64,000 bases of DNA from an uncultured Lachnospiraceae bacterium (GTDB lineage: Bacteria > Bacillota > Clostridia > Lachnospirales > Lachnospiraceae): assembly GCA_902798585.1 (NCBI GenBank), contig CADBXF010000005.1, positions 1-64,000 of the forward strand. Reading direction: 5' to 3'. Numbering within the stretch: the stretch's first letter is position 1; each line of letters starts with the position of its first letter. The notes under the pieces were generated by a model. It saw only the letters and a list, made by a program, of their open reading frames with translations, was not told where the DNA came from and made no database searches. Below are positions 8,105-17,755 of this stretch, piece by piece. The translations under genes were made by a program, and so were the position numbers.

Positions 8105-9559
8105 TTACACATTTATTACTGAAGTCACACCCAGCTCCTCGCGGTTTGCTTCGAGAATCGGGGCAACCACATCGGCGAGAAATGCCTCGGTCTGCTCCGC
8201 GGAGCGACCCACATAATTTGCGGGTACCATGTAGCTCTCAAGCTCCTCGCGGGTTACATCGAACACATCGTCCGCTGCGATGAGATCGAGAAGATTGTTC
8301 TCAAGGCCCTTCTGCTTAACCGTAGCGCCGGCCTCCATCGAGAGCTTGCGAATCTCCTCATGCAGCTCCTGACGGTTGCCGCCCTGTTTTACCGCATCCA
8401 TCATGATATTTTCCGTAGCCATGAAAGGAAGCTCGCTGCGGAGGTGCTTCTCGATGACCTTCTCGTTCACAACAAGGCCGTCCACAACATTTAAGCAGAG
8501 ATCGAGGATTCCGTCGATTGCAAGGAAGCCTTCGGAGATAGCCACGCGCTTGTTCGCGGAGTCGTCGAGCGTGCGCTCAAACCACTGCGTCGCTGAGGTG
8601 ATGGCGGGATTTAACGCGTCGATGATGACATAGCGGGACAGCGAAGCGATACGCTCGGAGCGCATCGGATTTCTCTTGTATGCCATTGCGGACGAGCCGA
8701 TCTGGTTCTTCTCGAAGGGCTCCTCCACTTCCTTTAAGTGCTGCAGCAGACGAATGTCGTTGCTCATCTTGTGCGCCGAAGCGGCAATGCCTGCCACAAC
8801 ATTCATAACGCGCGTATCTACCTTGCGGGAGTAGGTCTGGCCGGATACCGGATAGCATCCGTCAAAGCCCATTTTCTGTGCAATCTTCGGATCGAGCTGA
8901 TCAAGCTTCGTCTTATCGTTGTTGAAGAGCTCCTTGAACGACGCCTGCGTGCCGGTCGTTCCCTTGCAGCCGAGAAGCTTCAAGGTCGAAATCACATAGT
9001 CGACATCCGCCAAATCCATGCAAAATTCCTGAAGCCACAGCGTCGCGCGCTTGCCCACGGTCGTAGGCTGCGCCGGCTGAAAATGCGTAAACGCCAGCGT
9101 CGGAAGGCTCTTGTATTTGTCCGCAAACTGCGAGAGTTTATCAATCACATTCACAAGCTTCCTGCGCACAAGCGTAAGCGCATCGCGCATCACGATGATG
9201 TCGGTGTTGTCGCCGACATAGCAGCTTGTAGCTCCGAGATGGATGATGCCGGCCGCCTTCGGGCACTGCAGACCGTATGCGTACACATGGCTCATGACAT
9301 CGTGGCGCACGAGCTTCTCGCGCTCCTTCGCAACCGCATAATCGATGTCATCGATGTGACTCTTCATCTCATCGATCATTTCCTGTGTGATGACGGGCTT
9401 GCCGTCCTGCGAAAGGCCGAGCTCCATCTCGGTCTCCGCCAGCGCAATCCAGAGTTTTCTCCATGTGGAAAATTTCTTGTCCTGGCTGAAAATGTACTGC
9501 ATCTCCGCGGAGGCGTAGCGCTCCGAGAACGGGCTTGTGTAACGGTTGGTGTCGCTCAT
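8105..9559 (-). CDS. purB: Adenylosuccinate lyase
   Basis: 484 aa, fumarase/aspartase superfamily. It carries out two steps of purine synthesis: SAICAR to AICAR and adenylosuccinate to AMP, each releasing fumarate. The superfamily signature is present as SSAMAYKRNP near residue 295, with the catalytic histidine region in GATSCYVGDN and TTVGKRA upstream. AGGAG lies five bases before the ATG. It follows the purA-purC fusion, so the enzymes for IMP to AMP and the SAICAR step are encoded together. Confidence 0.96.
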   Translation of the reverse strand: MSDTNRYTSPFSERYASAEMQYIFSQDKKFSTWRKLWIALAETEMELGLSQDGKPVITQEMIDEMKSHIDDIDYAVAKEREKLVRHDVMSHVYAYGLQCPKAAGIIHLGATSCYVGDNTDIIVMRDALTLVRRKLVNVIDKLSQFADKYKSLPTLAFTHFQPAQPTTVGKRATLWLQEFCMDLADVDYVISTLKLLGCKGTTGTQASFKELFNNDKTKLDQLDPKIAQKMGFDGCYPVSGQTYSRKVDTRVMNVVAGIAASAHKMSNDIRLLQHLKEVEEPFEKNQIGSSAMAYKRNPMRSERIASLSRYVIIDALNPAITSATQWFERTLDDSANKRVAISEGFLAIDGILDLCLNVVDGLVVNEKVIEKHLRSELPFMATENIMMDAVKQGGNRQELHEEIRKLSMEAGATVKQKGLENNLLDLIAADDVFDVTREELESYMVPANYVGRSAEQTEAFLADVVAPILEANREELGVTSVINV

Positions 9560-9626
9560 TTTGTTTCTCCTGTTAATGGTGTGTTTCTGCGGGCATTTTC
9601 CGTGGAATTCCTTCCGCGCGCATCTC

Positions 9627-9669
9627 GCAAAATGAAACCATGAGCCCCCGAAATTCAGGCGCTCATGGT
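9627..9669 (-). terminator. Probable terminator or attenuating hairpin between purA-purC and purB
   Basis: A 9-bp perfect stem (ACCATGAGC at 9637-9645 with GCTCATGGT at 9661-9669) follows the purA-purC stop. On the minus strand it leads into TTTCATTTTG, a broken T run, so termination is probably partial. Confidence 0.55.
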
Positions 9670-9683
9670 GCGTGTTCCGTATG

Positions 9684-11849
9684 TTAATTCAACTTGCTGC
9701 CGGTCAGCTTCTCATAGCCTTCCAGATAAATCGCGATGGTCTTGTCCACAACCTCCTGCGGAAGCGTCCAGTCATCGTGCGGGTTTGCCTTGAGCCAGTC
9801 GCGCGCGAACTGCTTGTCGTAGGAAGGCTCTGCATGGCCGACCTCGTAGGAAGCCAGCGGCCAGAAGCGCGAGGAATCGGGCGTCAGCATCTCGTCGCCG
9901 ACCACAATCTCACCGTTCTCATCAAGGCCGAACTCAAACTTTGTATCCGCAATGATGATGCCCTTCGTAAGCGCGTAATCGGCGCACTTCTTGTAGAGAG
10001 CAATCGTGTAATCGCGAAGCTTGGTCGCGTACTCAAGTCCCTTGCCCGGGAACTGCTTCTCAAGATATTCAATCGACTGCTCGAACGAGATGTTCTCGTC
10101 GTGATCGCCGATCTCCGCCTTCGTGGAAGGCGTGTAGATAGGCTCAGGGAGCTTTTCGGACTCCTGCAGCCCCTCGGGAAGCTTGATGCCGCATACGGTG
10201 CCGTTCTCGCAGTAGCTCTTCCAGCCCGAACCGGTGATGTAGCCGCGAACGATACACTCCACAGGGAGCATCGTGAGCTTCTTAACGAGCATGCTGTTGC
10301 CCTCGAAACGGGCCTGGCGGAAGTACTCCGGCATGTCCTTCGTATCCACGGAAATCATGTGGTTTTTCACGATATCCTTCGTAAAATCAAACCAGAACTT
10401 CGACATCTGCGTAAGCACGGTGCCCTTCTTCGTAACCGTGTTGTTCAGAATTACATCGAAGCAGCTGATGCGATCCGTCGCAACGAGAATCATATTCTCA
10501 CCGATGTCATAAATCTCTCTGACTTTTCCTTCCTTTACGGGACGATACTCTTTCACTTCACAAGCTCCTTTCGGTTCTCTTTCGATATATGCATCACGCT
10601 CCGGTCCCACCGAAACATACCGGATGTGACAGCCGATCTCCTTCTCGATGTACTCGACATACTCCTGCGCAGCCTTCGGCAAATCCTCCCACTTGCGGAC
10701 GCCGCTGATATCGCACTTCCAGCCGTCCATGTAAGTGATCACCGGCTTGCATGCCTCAAGCGCCGCCGGGAACGGAAAATCATCGATAATCTCGCCGTTC
10801 AACTCGTAATGAGCGCAAATCGGAATCCTGTCCATGTAGCTCATGACATCCATCTTCGTAAGCGCGATGTCCGTCGCGCCCTGGCACTCGACGCCATAGC
10901 GCGTCGCAACGATATCGATCGGTCCGACTCTTCTCGGGCGGCCGGTCTTCGCACCGTACTCGCCGCCGGCCTCACGAAGCTTCTCCGCCTCCGGTCCGAA
11001 CCACTCACAAACGAACGGTCCCTCGCCGACGCAGGTCGAGTATGCCTTAACAACGCCGACAACCTCGTCCACCTTCGCGGACGGCAGACCGGAACCGACC
11101 GGTGCAAATGCGGCAATCGCATTGGACGATGTCGTGTAAGGATAGATACCGTAATCGAGGTCTCGCAGCGAACCGAGCTGCGCCTCAAAGAGAATGCTCT
11201 TGCCGGCCTTCGTCGCCTGCTTCAGGACCTTACCGGTGTCGCAGATGAACGGGCGGAAGATCTCGCCGTACTTGTCAAACCATGCCTTGAGCTCCTCGTA
11301 GCTGACCGGCTCCGCGCCGTACACGCCCGTAAGCGTCAGGTTCTTCCAGGTCAGCAAATCTCTGATATGCTCCTCAAGCTTCTCCGGGTAGAACAACTCT
11401 CCCGCAAGAATCGTCTTCTTTTGATATTTATCAGAATAGAACGGCGCGATGCCCTGCTTCGTGGAACCGTACTTCTTGTCGGCAAGTCTTGCCTCCTCGA
11501 GTCCGTCCAGCTGCCGATGCCACGGCAGCACCAGCGAGGCGCGCTCGCTGATTTTCAGGTTCTCCGGCGTAATCGAAACGCCCTGCCCGACGACGGTCTG
11601 AATCTCAGCATCCAGGTTCTCCAAATCAAGCGCCACACCGTTTCCGAGGATGTTCACAACGCCCTTTCGGAAAATGCCCGACGGCAGCAGATGCAATGCA
11701 AATTTGCCGTACTCGTTGACCACGGTATGCCCGGCGTTGCCGCCGCCCTGATAGCGTACGACATAATCAAACCGCTCCGTCAGAAGGTCGACCATCCGAC
11801 CCTTTCCTTCATCGCCCCAATTGATACCTACAATCGCGCAATTACTCAT
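9684..11849 (-). CDS. purA-purC: Fused adenylosuccinate synthase - SAICAR synthase
   Basis: 721 aa in one frame. Residues 1 to ~431 are a full PurA (IMP + Asp + GTP to adenylosuccinate): GDEGKG P-loop at 12-17 and the GGGNAGHT loop. Residues ~432-721 are a full PurC (CAIR + Asp + ATP to SAICAR), from [13 protein letters not shown] to the usual C-terminus. Start 11849 has AGAGAGG upstream; the earlier in-frame ATG at 11891 falls at the predicted transcription start. At the junction the ORF contains AAAGGAG (10565-10571), an 8-base spacer and GTG at 10556, i.e. the ribosome binding site and start of a separate purC. The protein may be made fused, separately, or both. Confidence 0.93.
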   Translation of the reverse strand: MSNCAIVGINWGDEGKGRMVDLLTERFDYVVRYQGGGNAGHTVVNEYGKFALHLLPSGIFRKGVVNILGNGVALDLENLDAEIQTVVGQGVSITPENLKISERASLVLPWHRQLDGLEEARLADKKYGSTKQGIAPFYSDKYQKKTILAGELFYPEKLEEHIRDLLTWKNLTLTGVYGAEPVSYEELKAWFDKYGEIFRPFICDTGKVLKQATKAGKSILFEAQLGSLRDLDYGIYPYTTSSNAIAAFAPVGSGLPSAKVDEVVGVVKAYSTCVGEGPFVCEWFGPEAEKLREAGGEYGAKTGRPRRVGPIDIVATRYGVECQGATDIALTKMDVMSYMDRIPICAHYELNGEIIDDFPFPAALEACKPVITYMDGWKCDISGVRKWEDLPKAAQEYVEYIEKEIGCHIRYVSVGPERDAYIEREPKGACEVKEYRPVKEGKVREIYDIGENMILVATDRISCFDVILNNTVTKKGTVLTQMSKFWFDFTKDIVKNHMISVDTKDMPEYFRQARFEGNSMLVKKLTMLPVECIVRGYITGSGWKSYCENGTVCGIKLPEGLQESEKLPEPIYTPSTKAEIGDHDENISFEQSIEYLEKQFPGKGLEYATKLRDYTIALYKKCADYALTKGIIIADTKFEFGLDENGEIVVGDEMLTPDSSRFWPLASYEVGHAEPSYDKQFARDWLKANPHDDWTLPQEVVDKTIAIYLEGYEKLTGSKLN

Positions 11850-12199
11850 AAACTCCCAACCTCTCTTTGGTTGACTTCGTGCACAAAACACAAAGTATAC
11901 TATACAGATTTTTCGCCCGGATTACAACAAAAATCTTCTCCGGGCATTACGAAAATCTATATTATTACACTTACATAAGAATATTACAACTCCGCAAAAT
12001 TCATGTCAATTTCTTTCCGTTTTTTCATGTGAGAAATATCGGGCGGCAAGTGGCCCGTTTTCCGTCAATAGTGCTAAACGGGACACAAAAAACCCCGGGC
12101 GGAATTGTGCCCAATATATGGGGAATTGTCAATGTGTAGAACAGGGAGTATCATTTACGCAGGATAACACACGATGAAATGCAAAGAGATTTGGCAAAA
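11850..12199. other. Intergenic region between divergent purA and the HTH gene
   Basis: About 350 bases without a gene. Apart from the purA promoter it holds a weak 5-bp stem followed by TTTT (12040-12060, plus strand) and a lone GTAGAAC (12136-12142), one half of the palindrome found elsewhere in the window. No clear promoter for the plus-strand HTH gene was recognised. Confidence 0.5.
11899..11927 (-). promoter_or_regulatory. Sigma-A promoter of the purine cluster
   Basis: Minus-strand TTGTAA (11922-11927), 17 bp, TATAGT (11899-11904) gives transcription starting near 11892 and a leader of about 40 bases to purA. An inverted repeat, GCCCGG and CCGGGC about 20 bases apart (around 11914-11945), spans the -35 region and could be an operator. 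Confidence 0.7.
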
Positions 12200-12430
12200 A
12201 TGATAACCTACGCACCGTTTTTTCAAACCTTAAAAGAGAAAAACATCTCTTCCTACCGGTTGATAAACTATTACAATGTCAGCCGCGGGATGCTGGATCG
12301 GATTCGCCACAACCGACCGATTACAACAACGACAATCGAAACTCTTTGCAAGATACTGGACTGTCCGGTGGAAAACATTTTGCAATACTATCCGGACAAA
12401 AACACAACCGAAGACAGCACGAAAAGATGA
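12200..12430 (+). CDS. Small XRE-family helix-turn-helix protein
   Basis: 76 aa, consisting almost entirely of one Cro/CI-type DNA-binding domain: FQTLKEKNISSYRLI, then NVSRGMLDRIRHNRPITTTTIETLCKIL and CPVENILQYYPD. This is the common stand-alone Clostridia regulator that starts M-I-x-Y. For that reason the ATG at 12200 is preferred to the one at 12179. It probably represses a nearby or distant promoter; no target is evident. It is the only plus-strand gene in the first 33 kb and ends at a terminator. Confidence 0.8.
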   Translation: MITYAPFFQTLKEKNISSYRLINYYNVSRGMLDRIRHNRPITTTTIETLCKILDCPVENILQYYPDKNTTEDSTKR

Positions 12431-12460
12431 AAGCCCGAAGCATCCGACGCTTTGGGCTTT
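12430..12460 (+). terminator. Terminator after the HTH gene
   Basis: Inverted repeat AAAGCCC (12430-12436) with GGGCTTT (12454-12460), plus an inner AAGC/GCTT pairing, overlapping the stop codon region and followed by GTTGTTTGG. It also separates the convergent GH8 gene. Confidence 0.6.
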
Positions 12461-12543
12461 GTTGTTTGGTTAAGTATCGGACATTATTTTGCGGCTAATA
12501 CCGCCCGGCAGAGTCAGCGGAGCTTTTCGGCTGCTCGAAGCTC

Positions 12544-13698
12544 CTACCACGCCCGATACCGTCCGCTGAGCGCCAGGAGCGCGAAAATGTACAGGCAGTT
12601 GTCGTAGTAGCGGCGAACGCCCCTGCGAAGCGGCTGGTTCCAGAACCACAAAACCCATTTGCGGGCAATCGCAAAATCGCTGTCCGGGTCGTCGCTGTAC
12701 GGAATCGCGAGCGCACTCTGGGCGATGGTTGCCACCAGTCCGACCGGGTGCAGAACCGGGCGCTGGATAGGTGTTCCGTCAACCTCGTACGCGCAGCGCA
12801 CAGCCTCAAGGTCCGTGCCGAAGAATTTCATCATGCGAAGCGGCGCGGCGTAATGCCCATGGTCCTCCCCGTACCAGACGGCATCGAGACCGATATTGGC
12901 GGCGGTGCGATATGCATCGCTGAAAAATGTCCCCATGTTGCCCCACGGAAGCTGCTTGTTGAAAGGCGTTCCGTCAAAATTCGCATACTCGGGATTTAAG
13001 CCGGTCACCGGATGACACGCCTTCGCCAAATACTCGCGGCTCGCCTGCGCGGCGCGCTTCCAAAACGGCCGGTCCTCCTCATACGCCCACAGCGCAAACA
13101 GGTCGTAAAAATGCGGCAAATGGTACGACGGGTCGGTGTGCGGGCACCCCGGCACAAACAGAATCTGCGCGTTGTCGCGGTTCCACATAGCAGCGCCGGG
13201 CCGTCCGTTCTCGCCCTTGTGAAGCGCCGCCCGAAGGATTTCCTTCGCCTCGCGGCTGTACGCAAAAATCCCCTCGCCGTCGCCCCAGCGGTGCGATGCG
13301 AAGAACAGCGCCATCGCGTAGAATTCCTCGCCGTCCGGCGCAGGGCCGTAGGCATTTTTCGTGCCGTCGGTCTTGCACGACCACGCAAAATACCCTTCGT
13401 TCTCGCCCTCGTCCATGTACATGTAGGTCTTCGACCACTTCCAGATGCGGTCGAACTCTTCCTTCCTGTCCATCTGCACGCACATCATCATGCCGTAGGA
13501 CATGCCCTCCGTGCGGGCGTCGTTGTTGCCCGTGTCCTCGAGGTATCCGAGATCATCCCCGACCGCATGGTAGATGCGCTCGTTCTCATCATAGAAAAAT
13601 GTATCCCGGACGCTCTTGATACGCGCCTCAATCTCCTCCTCGCCGATTCCGATTTCCGCGAGAAGGTTTCTGTATTTTTTGCTTTCGACTGCTCCCAT
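12544..13698 (-). CDS. GH8 reducing-end xylose-releasing exo-oligoxylanase
   Basis: 384 aa, full length for Rex-type GH8 enzymes (EC 3.2.1.156). No signal peptide, so intracellular. The catalytic acid is Glu64 in ARTEGMSYGMM; Asp122 in APDGEE is conserved in the family, and Asp261 in FSDAYRT is the likely base by comparison with characterised Rex enzymes. It trims xylose from the reducing end of imported xylo-oligosaccharides. CGGAG precedes the ATG. Together with GH43 and GH127 genes further along it points to arabinoxylan use. Confidence 0.9.
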   Translation of the reverse strand: MGAVESKKYRNLLAEIGIGEEEIEARIKSVRDTFFYDENERIYHAVGDDLGYLEDTGNNDARTEGMSYGMMMCVQMDRKEEFDRIWKWSKTYMYMDEGENEGYFAWSCKTDGTKNAYGPAPDGEEFYAMALFFASHRWGDGEGIFAYSREAKEILRAALHKGENGRPGAAMWNRDNAQILFVPGCPHTDPSYHLPHFYDLFALWAYEEDRPFWKRAAQASREYLAKACHPVTGLNPEYANFDGTPFNKQLPWGNMGTFFSDAYRTAANIGLDAVWYGEDHGHYAAPLRMMKFFGTDLEAVRCAYEVDGTPIQRPVLHPVGLVATIAQSALAIPYSDDPDSDFAIARKWVLWFWNQPLRRGVRRYYDNCLYIFALLALSGRYRAW

Positions 13699-13722
13699 AA
13701 TTGCTCCGTATTCAGAAAATTT

Positions 13723-15658
13723 TCAAAGCAGAAGTTCCGCATCTGCCGAATCATTCTGCACCGCAGACTCGCCGGACTCCGCCGCTGTTTCGTCAGACTC
13801 CCCGTCCGACTTGCCGCGGACGCGTCCCTCCTCGTCCACCTTCTTAAACTGTGTGTTGTACAGCTCGGTGTACACGCCGCCGAGCTTCACAAGATCTTTG
13901 TGCTGGCCGCGCTCGACAATCTCGCCGTCCCTGACAACCAGAATTTCATCTGCCGCGAGAATCGTCGAAAGACGATGCGCAATCAAAATGCTCGTGCGCT
14001 CCTCGATAATCGGGTCGATTGCCTCCTGAATTTTGCTCTCCGAGATGGAGTCAAGCGCCGAGGTCGCCTCATCGAAAATCAGCAGCGCCGGGTTCTTAAG
14101 AAGCACGCGCGCGATGGAAATTCGCTGTTTTTCACCGCCCGAAAGTTTCAATCCGCGGTTGCCGACCATCGTGTCGAGGCCGGTCTCCTGCGATTCGATG
14201 AAATCGTACATAAATATTTGCCTTCCTGCACGCCTCAATCATCTCCTCCTCGGTCGCATCCTCCTTCGCATACAGGAGGTTCTCGCGAATCGTTCCGTTA
14301 AAGAGGTAGGTCTCCTGCGACACAACGCCGATGCTCTTCCGAAGGAAGGTGAGATCGATTTTCCGTACATCGATTCCGCCGAAGAGCACCTCGCCCTTCT
14401 GCACATCATACAATCGCGGAATCAGGTTGATAATCGTGCTCTTGCCCGAGCCCGACGGCCCGACAATCGCAATGCTGTGCCCGGCCTCGAGGCGGAACGA
14501 CACATTTTTGAGGATTTGCCGCTCGGGATCATATGCAAAATCAACCCCCTTGAATTCCACTTCGCCCGTCGTGCTCTCGGGCGTAACGGCGTCAGGCGCA
14601 TTTTCAATCTCCACGGGCATGTCGAAGTACTCGAAAATTCGCGTGAAGAGCGCCATCGAACGCATCCAGTCGACCTGGATGTTCAGAAGGTTGTTGACCG
14701 GCATGTAGGTGCGTCCGAGGAGCGCCACCATGACGGTGATATCGCCGGGCGTCAGGTTGCTGTCGTACTTCATAATCAGGATACCGCCCACAAGATAGAG
14801 AAGCATCGGGCCGATATTTGTAACCGTATTCAGCACTACGAAGAACCAGCGGCCGGCCATGCGCTCACGAATGTTGAGCTTAATCATGCGGCCGTTCGCG
14901 TCTTTGTAGCGGCTGTACTCCTGCTCCTCCTTGCCGAAGAGCTTCACCAGAAGCTGGCCGCTCACGGACATCGTCTCGTTGAGAATGCCGTTAATCTCAT
15001 CGTTACACTCCTGCGCCTCGCCGGTCAGCTTCCATCTCGTCTTGCCGGCCTTTCGCGTCGGAATGACGAAGAGCGGAATGATACAGATGCCGAGCACCGC
15101 AAGAACCCAGCTCTTCTGGAACATCATGATCAGCGCCACAATCAGCGTGATAGAGTTCGACAGGATGTTTCGGAATGTGTTGGTAATAACCGACTCCACG
15201 CCCGAAATATCGCTGGTCATGCGCGTGATGATATCTCCCTGGTTATTGGTCGTAAAAAACCGCTGCGACATGCGCTGCAGATGAGCAAACATCTGATTTC
15301 GCATATCGTAGGTGATGTGCTGCGCAATCCAGGTGTTGATGTAACCTTCCACAACGCCGATCAGATTGGACATCAATGTCAACCCGAACGAGGCAACAAT
15401 GAAGATAATCAACAACTTAAGATTCCTTCCGATGATACCTTCATCGAGAATCTTACCGGTCAGCACCGAAGGGTACAGCGACATCGCAGACGAAATCGCG
15501 ATGCAGATAAGCACCAGCGTCAGCTGCTTCCAGTACGGCGTCAAATACGAGAAGACACGCTTTAACAAAGCCGTCGTTATCTTCGGCTGGTTTGCCTTCT
15601 CCTCTTCGGTCATGAAGCCTCTTTGAAACGGACCTCCCATTCTTCCTCCGGGTGGCAT
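13723..15658 (-). pseudogene. ABC exporter (membrane + ATPase half-transporter) broken by a frameshift
   Basis: One ABC half-transporter is split over two frames. Frame one (15658 to about 14210) has a perfect AGGAGG site, six membrane segments and the ATPase start with Walker A GPSGSGKST and the Q-loop VSQETYLF. Frame two (about 14209 to 13723) has LSGGEKQR, Walker B LLIFDEATSALD and the H-loop. Near 14205-14215 the expected ANIYDFIES is interrupted by one or four extra bases. No slippery heptamer is present. If real, the product lacks the second half of its ATPase. A sequencing error is possible. Confidence 0.85.
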
Positions 15659-15671
15659 GGTTACCTCCTTT

Positions 15672-15689
15672 GTTCTACGCGTGTAGAAT
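15672..15689. promoter_or_regulatory. Palindrome GTTCTAC-N4-GTAGAA(T), copy A
   Basis: Inverted repeat lying directly upstream of the ribosome binding site of the ABC exporter gene. Same core as the palindromes at 41572-41589 and 44272-44289. Candidate operator. Confidence 0.5.
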
Positions 15690-15769
15690 CATGTGTATGC
15701 TTGCTGAAGTGTGATGTTCTCTTCCCGGTATTTCTATTGATTTCGGCTGTCGGTTTCGGTGTTCGCTTT

Positions 15770-15958
15770 TGGTGGTGTTTTGCGTCGGCCTCTTTGGGAA
15801 TTCTCTTTTTGGCAGTATCTTGCAGCTGCCGCTTCGGGAATTCTCGTTTGGTGATATTTTGTGTCAGCCTCTTCGGGAAATCTCTTTCAGTATCTTGCAG
15901 CTGCCGCTTTGGGAATTCTCGTTTGGTGATATTTTGCGGTTGCCGCTTCTGATTGTCT
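15770..15958. repeat. Degenerate tandem repeats, 75-bp period
   Basis: The spacer between the ABC exporter and HAD genes is filled with repeats. A segment beginning CAGTATCTTGCAGCTGCCGC and ending GTTTGGTGATATTTTG occurs at 15813 and again at 15888. Each 75-bp period is made of two diverged ~38-bp halves that share GGGAA(T/A)TCTC. No spacers, no ORF with family resemblance. The spacer 15659-15960 holds nothing else apart from palindrome copy A. Confidence 0.75.
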
Positions 15959-15960
15959 CT

Positions 15961-16626
15961 TTAGTTTTTCCCGTCTTTGAGTGCAACCGTCGGAATCTCC
16001 CCGACTGTGCCTGCTATGTAAGTCGCGCCGGCTTCGCGAAGCTCCGCCTCGCTGCCGTATCCGTATAAAACGCCGAGCGAGTCGATGCCGACCTCTCTTG
16101 CGGCCTGAATGTCATAAAAGCGGTCCCCGACCATAAGAATGTCACGGCAATCCGCATCGGTAAGACCGAGTTCCTCCATCGCTCTCCGAATCAGCCCCGC
16201 CTTATTCGGATCGCGTCCCTCCAGAGCCGGCCCTGCAATCCCTTCAAAGTATTCACGAACACCTTCGTGTTTCGCCACAATCTCTGCCATATTTTGCGGC
16301 TTGGCGGTGACAATCATAAGCTTGCAGCCCGCGTCGCGAAGCGCCTCAAGCGCTTCCTTCACTCCCTGAAAGAGCGGCGCCAGATATACTCCTTCGCTCT
16401 CGTAGTATTCACGGTACACGCGAATGGCCTCAAAGCTGTCCTCATCCGACATGCCGTAGAACTCATGGAACGAAACATACAACGGCGGTCCGATAAAACG
16501 CTTCAACAATTCACGGTCGGGTGTCTCGATTCCGAAATGTGCAAGCGCTCTGCCTGCCGCCTCAACAATTCCGAACTCCGACTGCGTCAGCGTTCCGTCC
16601 AAATCAAAGAAAACATACTTGTACAT
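15961..16626 (-). CDS. HAD hydrolase, phosphoglycolate phosphatase-like
   Basis: 221 aa. Motif I FFDLDGTLTQSE (both aspartates present, residues 7-9), an alpha-helical cap domain (residues ~15-85), motif II VTAKPQN, motif III in DPNKAGL and motif IV MVGDRFYDI. This layout is that of Gph/PpaX-type phosphatases that act on phosphoglycolate, pyrophosphate or nucleotides. The exact substrate is not evident. GGAAAGG precedes the ATG. Confidence 0.88.
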   Translation of the reverse strand: MYKYVFFDLDGTLTQSEFGIVEAAGRALAHFGIETPDRELLKRFIGPPLYVSFHEFYGMSDEDSFEAIRVYREYYESEGVYLAPLFQGVKEALEALRDAGCKLMIVTAKPQNMAEIVAKHEGVREYFEGIAGPALEGRDPNKAGLIRRAMEELGLTDADCRDILMVGDRFYDIQAAREVGIDSLGVLYGYGSEAELREAGATYIAGTVGEIPTVALKDGKN

Positions 16627-16700
16627 AGAAAAACCTTTCCAACCCCGGTATTGTTTCCTTCTCGTAAACCCTTTCTCCCCTGAAGATCCGCGCCCCGCTG

Positions 16701-17141
16701 TCAGGACAGCCGCTTGCTGAAGTTCTTCTGCATCTTCCCGAACACATAGCCCCGCGATTCGTAGAAGGCATGCGCCCCGGTCCGGGTAGCCCCGGAAATC
16801 ACACGCATCAATGTGATTCCCTGTTCCTTCGCCCAGCCTTCCGCGGCGCTCAAAAGCGCCGTGCCGGCGCCGCCGGCCTGACAGTTCTTTCGCACCGCTA
16901 TTCCAAGTATATTCGCCATCGTTTCAAAATACAATGTATCATATCGTTCAACATGGATGTATCCGATGCATTTGTTGTCGGAAAGAGCAACAAAAACAGC
17001 TTCTCTCCCCGAATCCAGCCTCTCAATCTTGCTTCTTACCAATTCTGCGGTACAAGGATACCCGAGATCCTCGCTGCAAATTTCGCAGATTTCTTCTGCA
17101 TCGCCCGCTGCAAGCGGGCGCACTTTCCAATTGTTCGCCAT
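16701..17141 (-). CDS. GNAT family N-acetyltransferase
   Basis: 146 aa, one GNAT domain. The CoA-binding motif is RKNCQAGGAGTALL, preceded by LGIAV, and the C-terminal part has AHAFYESRGYVFG. GGGGGAAG lies three bases before the ATG. Acceptor unknown. Upstream lies the repeat-rich gap. Confidence 0.85.
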   Translation of the reverse strand: MANNWKVRPLAAGDAEEICEICSEDLGYPCTAELVRSKIERLDSGREAVFVALSDNKCIGYIHVERYDTLYFETMANILGIAVRKNCQAGGAGTALLSAAEGWAKEQGITLMRVISGATRTGAHAFYESRGYVFGKMQKNFSKRLS

Positions 17142-17185
17142 AGTCTTCCCCCTGTTGTTCTGTGGTTGTTTTGATTCTTCCTGCG

Positions 17186-17307
17186 GTTGTCTTGATTCTT
17201 TCTCAGGTTCTTCCGCGGGTGCCCGACAGTTGTCTTGATTCTTTCTCAGGTTCTTCCGCGGGTGCCCGACAGTTGTCTTGATTCTTTCTCAGGTTCTTCC
17301 GCGGGTG
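17186..17307. repeat. Tandem repeat, 43-bp unit, 2.8 copies
   Basis: Units start at 17186, 17229 and 17272 with GTTGTCTTGATTCTTTCTCA and contain AGGTTCTTCCGCGGGTG; the copies are essentially identical, with a decayed partial copy at 17162-17181. Directly contiguous, with no spacers, so not CRISPR. Confidence 0.85.
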
Positions 17308-17720
17308 GTCTGATTCTATCTTTCCTTTGTTCGGGACAAGCCTCCGTCTTCCTGTTGTGTGTAAGGCTGCCCCGGTCCCTCAAGCTTGTTTATACGAGCT
17401 TTTGTGACATTCTCATTATAACGAATCCGGAACATTATGTCACGAAAAAACGCTTTTTGAAGAAATTGCGGTTGAATTCATTAGAGCAGCCAATTTCCAC
17501 CGCTTTTGTACCTGTCTCTTCATCTCGGAATTCAACGGTCTTATCCAACTTGCGGTAGTTTTCGGTTTTTTATCGGAATCCCACCGCACAAAACGCAACC
17601 GCCAAGCAAGCCGCTTGACTTCAGACGGATCAAGATGCGGTGGCTTCTGCCGATTTCAATCGTTTCCACCGCAAAGTGTCAAAAACATGCTTTTTGAGAC
17701 AGGTACAAAAATGAAACAAT

Positions 17721-17755
17721 GCGGTGGTTTTCGCCCACTCGGGCGAAACCACCGC
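17721..17755 (-). terminator. Strong hairpin, possible nitroreductase terminator
   Basis: A 15-bp stem (17721-17736 with 17741-17755, one bulged base, loop ACTC). On the minus strand it is followed by ATTGTTTCATTTTTG. It lies ~145 bases past the nitroreductase stop, so it may end that transcript or belong to the repeat structure. Confidence 0.5.

Noticed and set aside
9672-11978. A 768-codon plus-strand open frame opposite purA-purC, and similar long frames opposite guaA (6380-7801) and glpK (18322-20277)
   Set aside because: They are codon-bias shadows of well-identified minus-strand genes; their translations are rich in Arg/His/Leu with no family resemblance and no ribosome binding sites.
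12200-12430. Antitoxin of a toxin-antitoxin pair
   Set aside because: The HTH protein stands alone; no small toxin ORF with a ribosome binding site lies beside it.
13723-15658. Programmed ribosomal frameshifting in the ABC exporter
   Set aside because: No slippery heptamer or downstream pseudoknot-like structure at the shift, and the exporter family is not known to use frameshifting.
17186-17307. CRISPR array
   Set aside because: The repeats are directly contiguous with no unique spacers and no cas genes are present.
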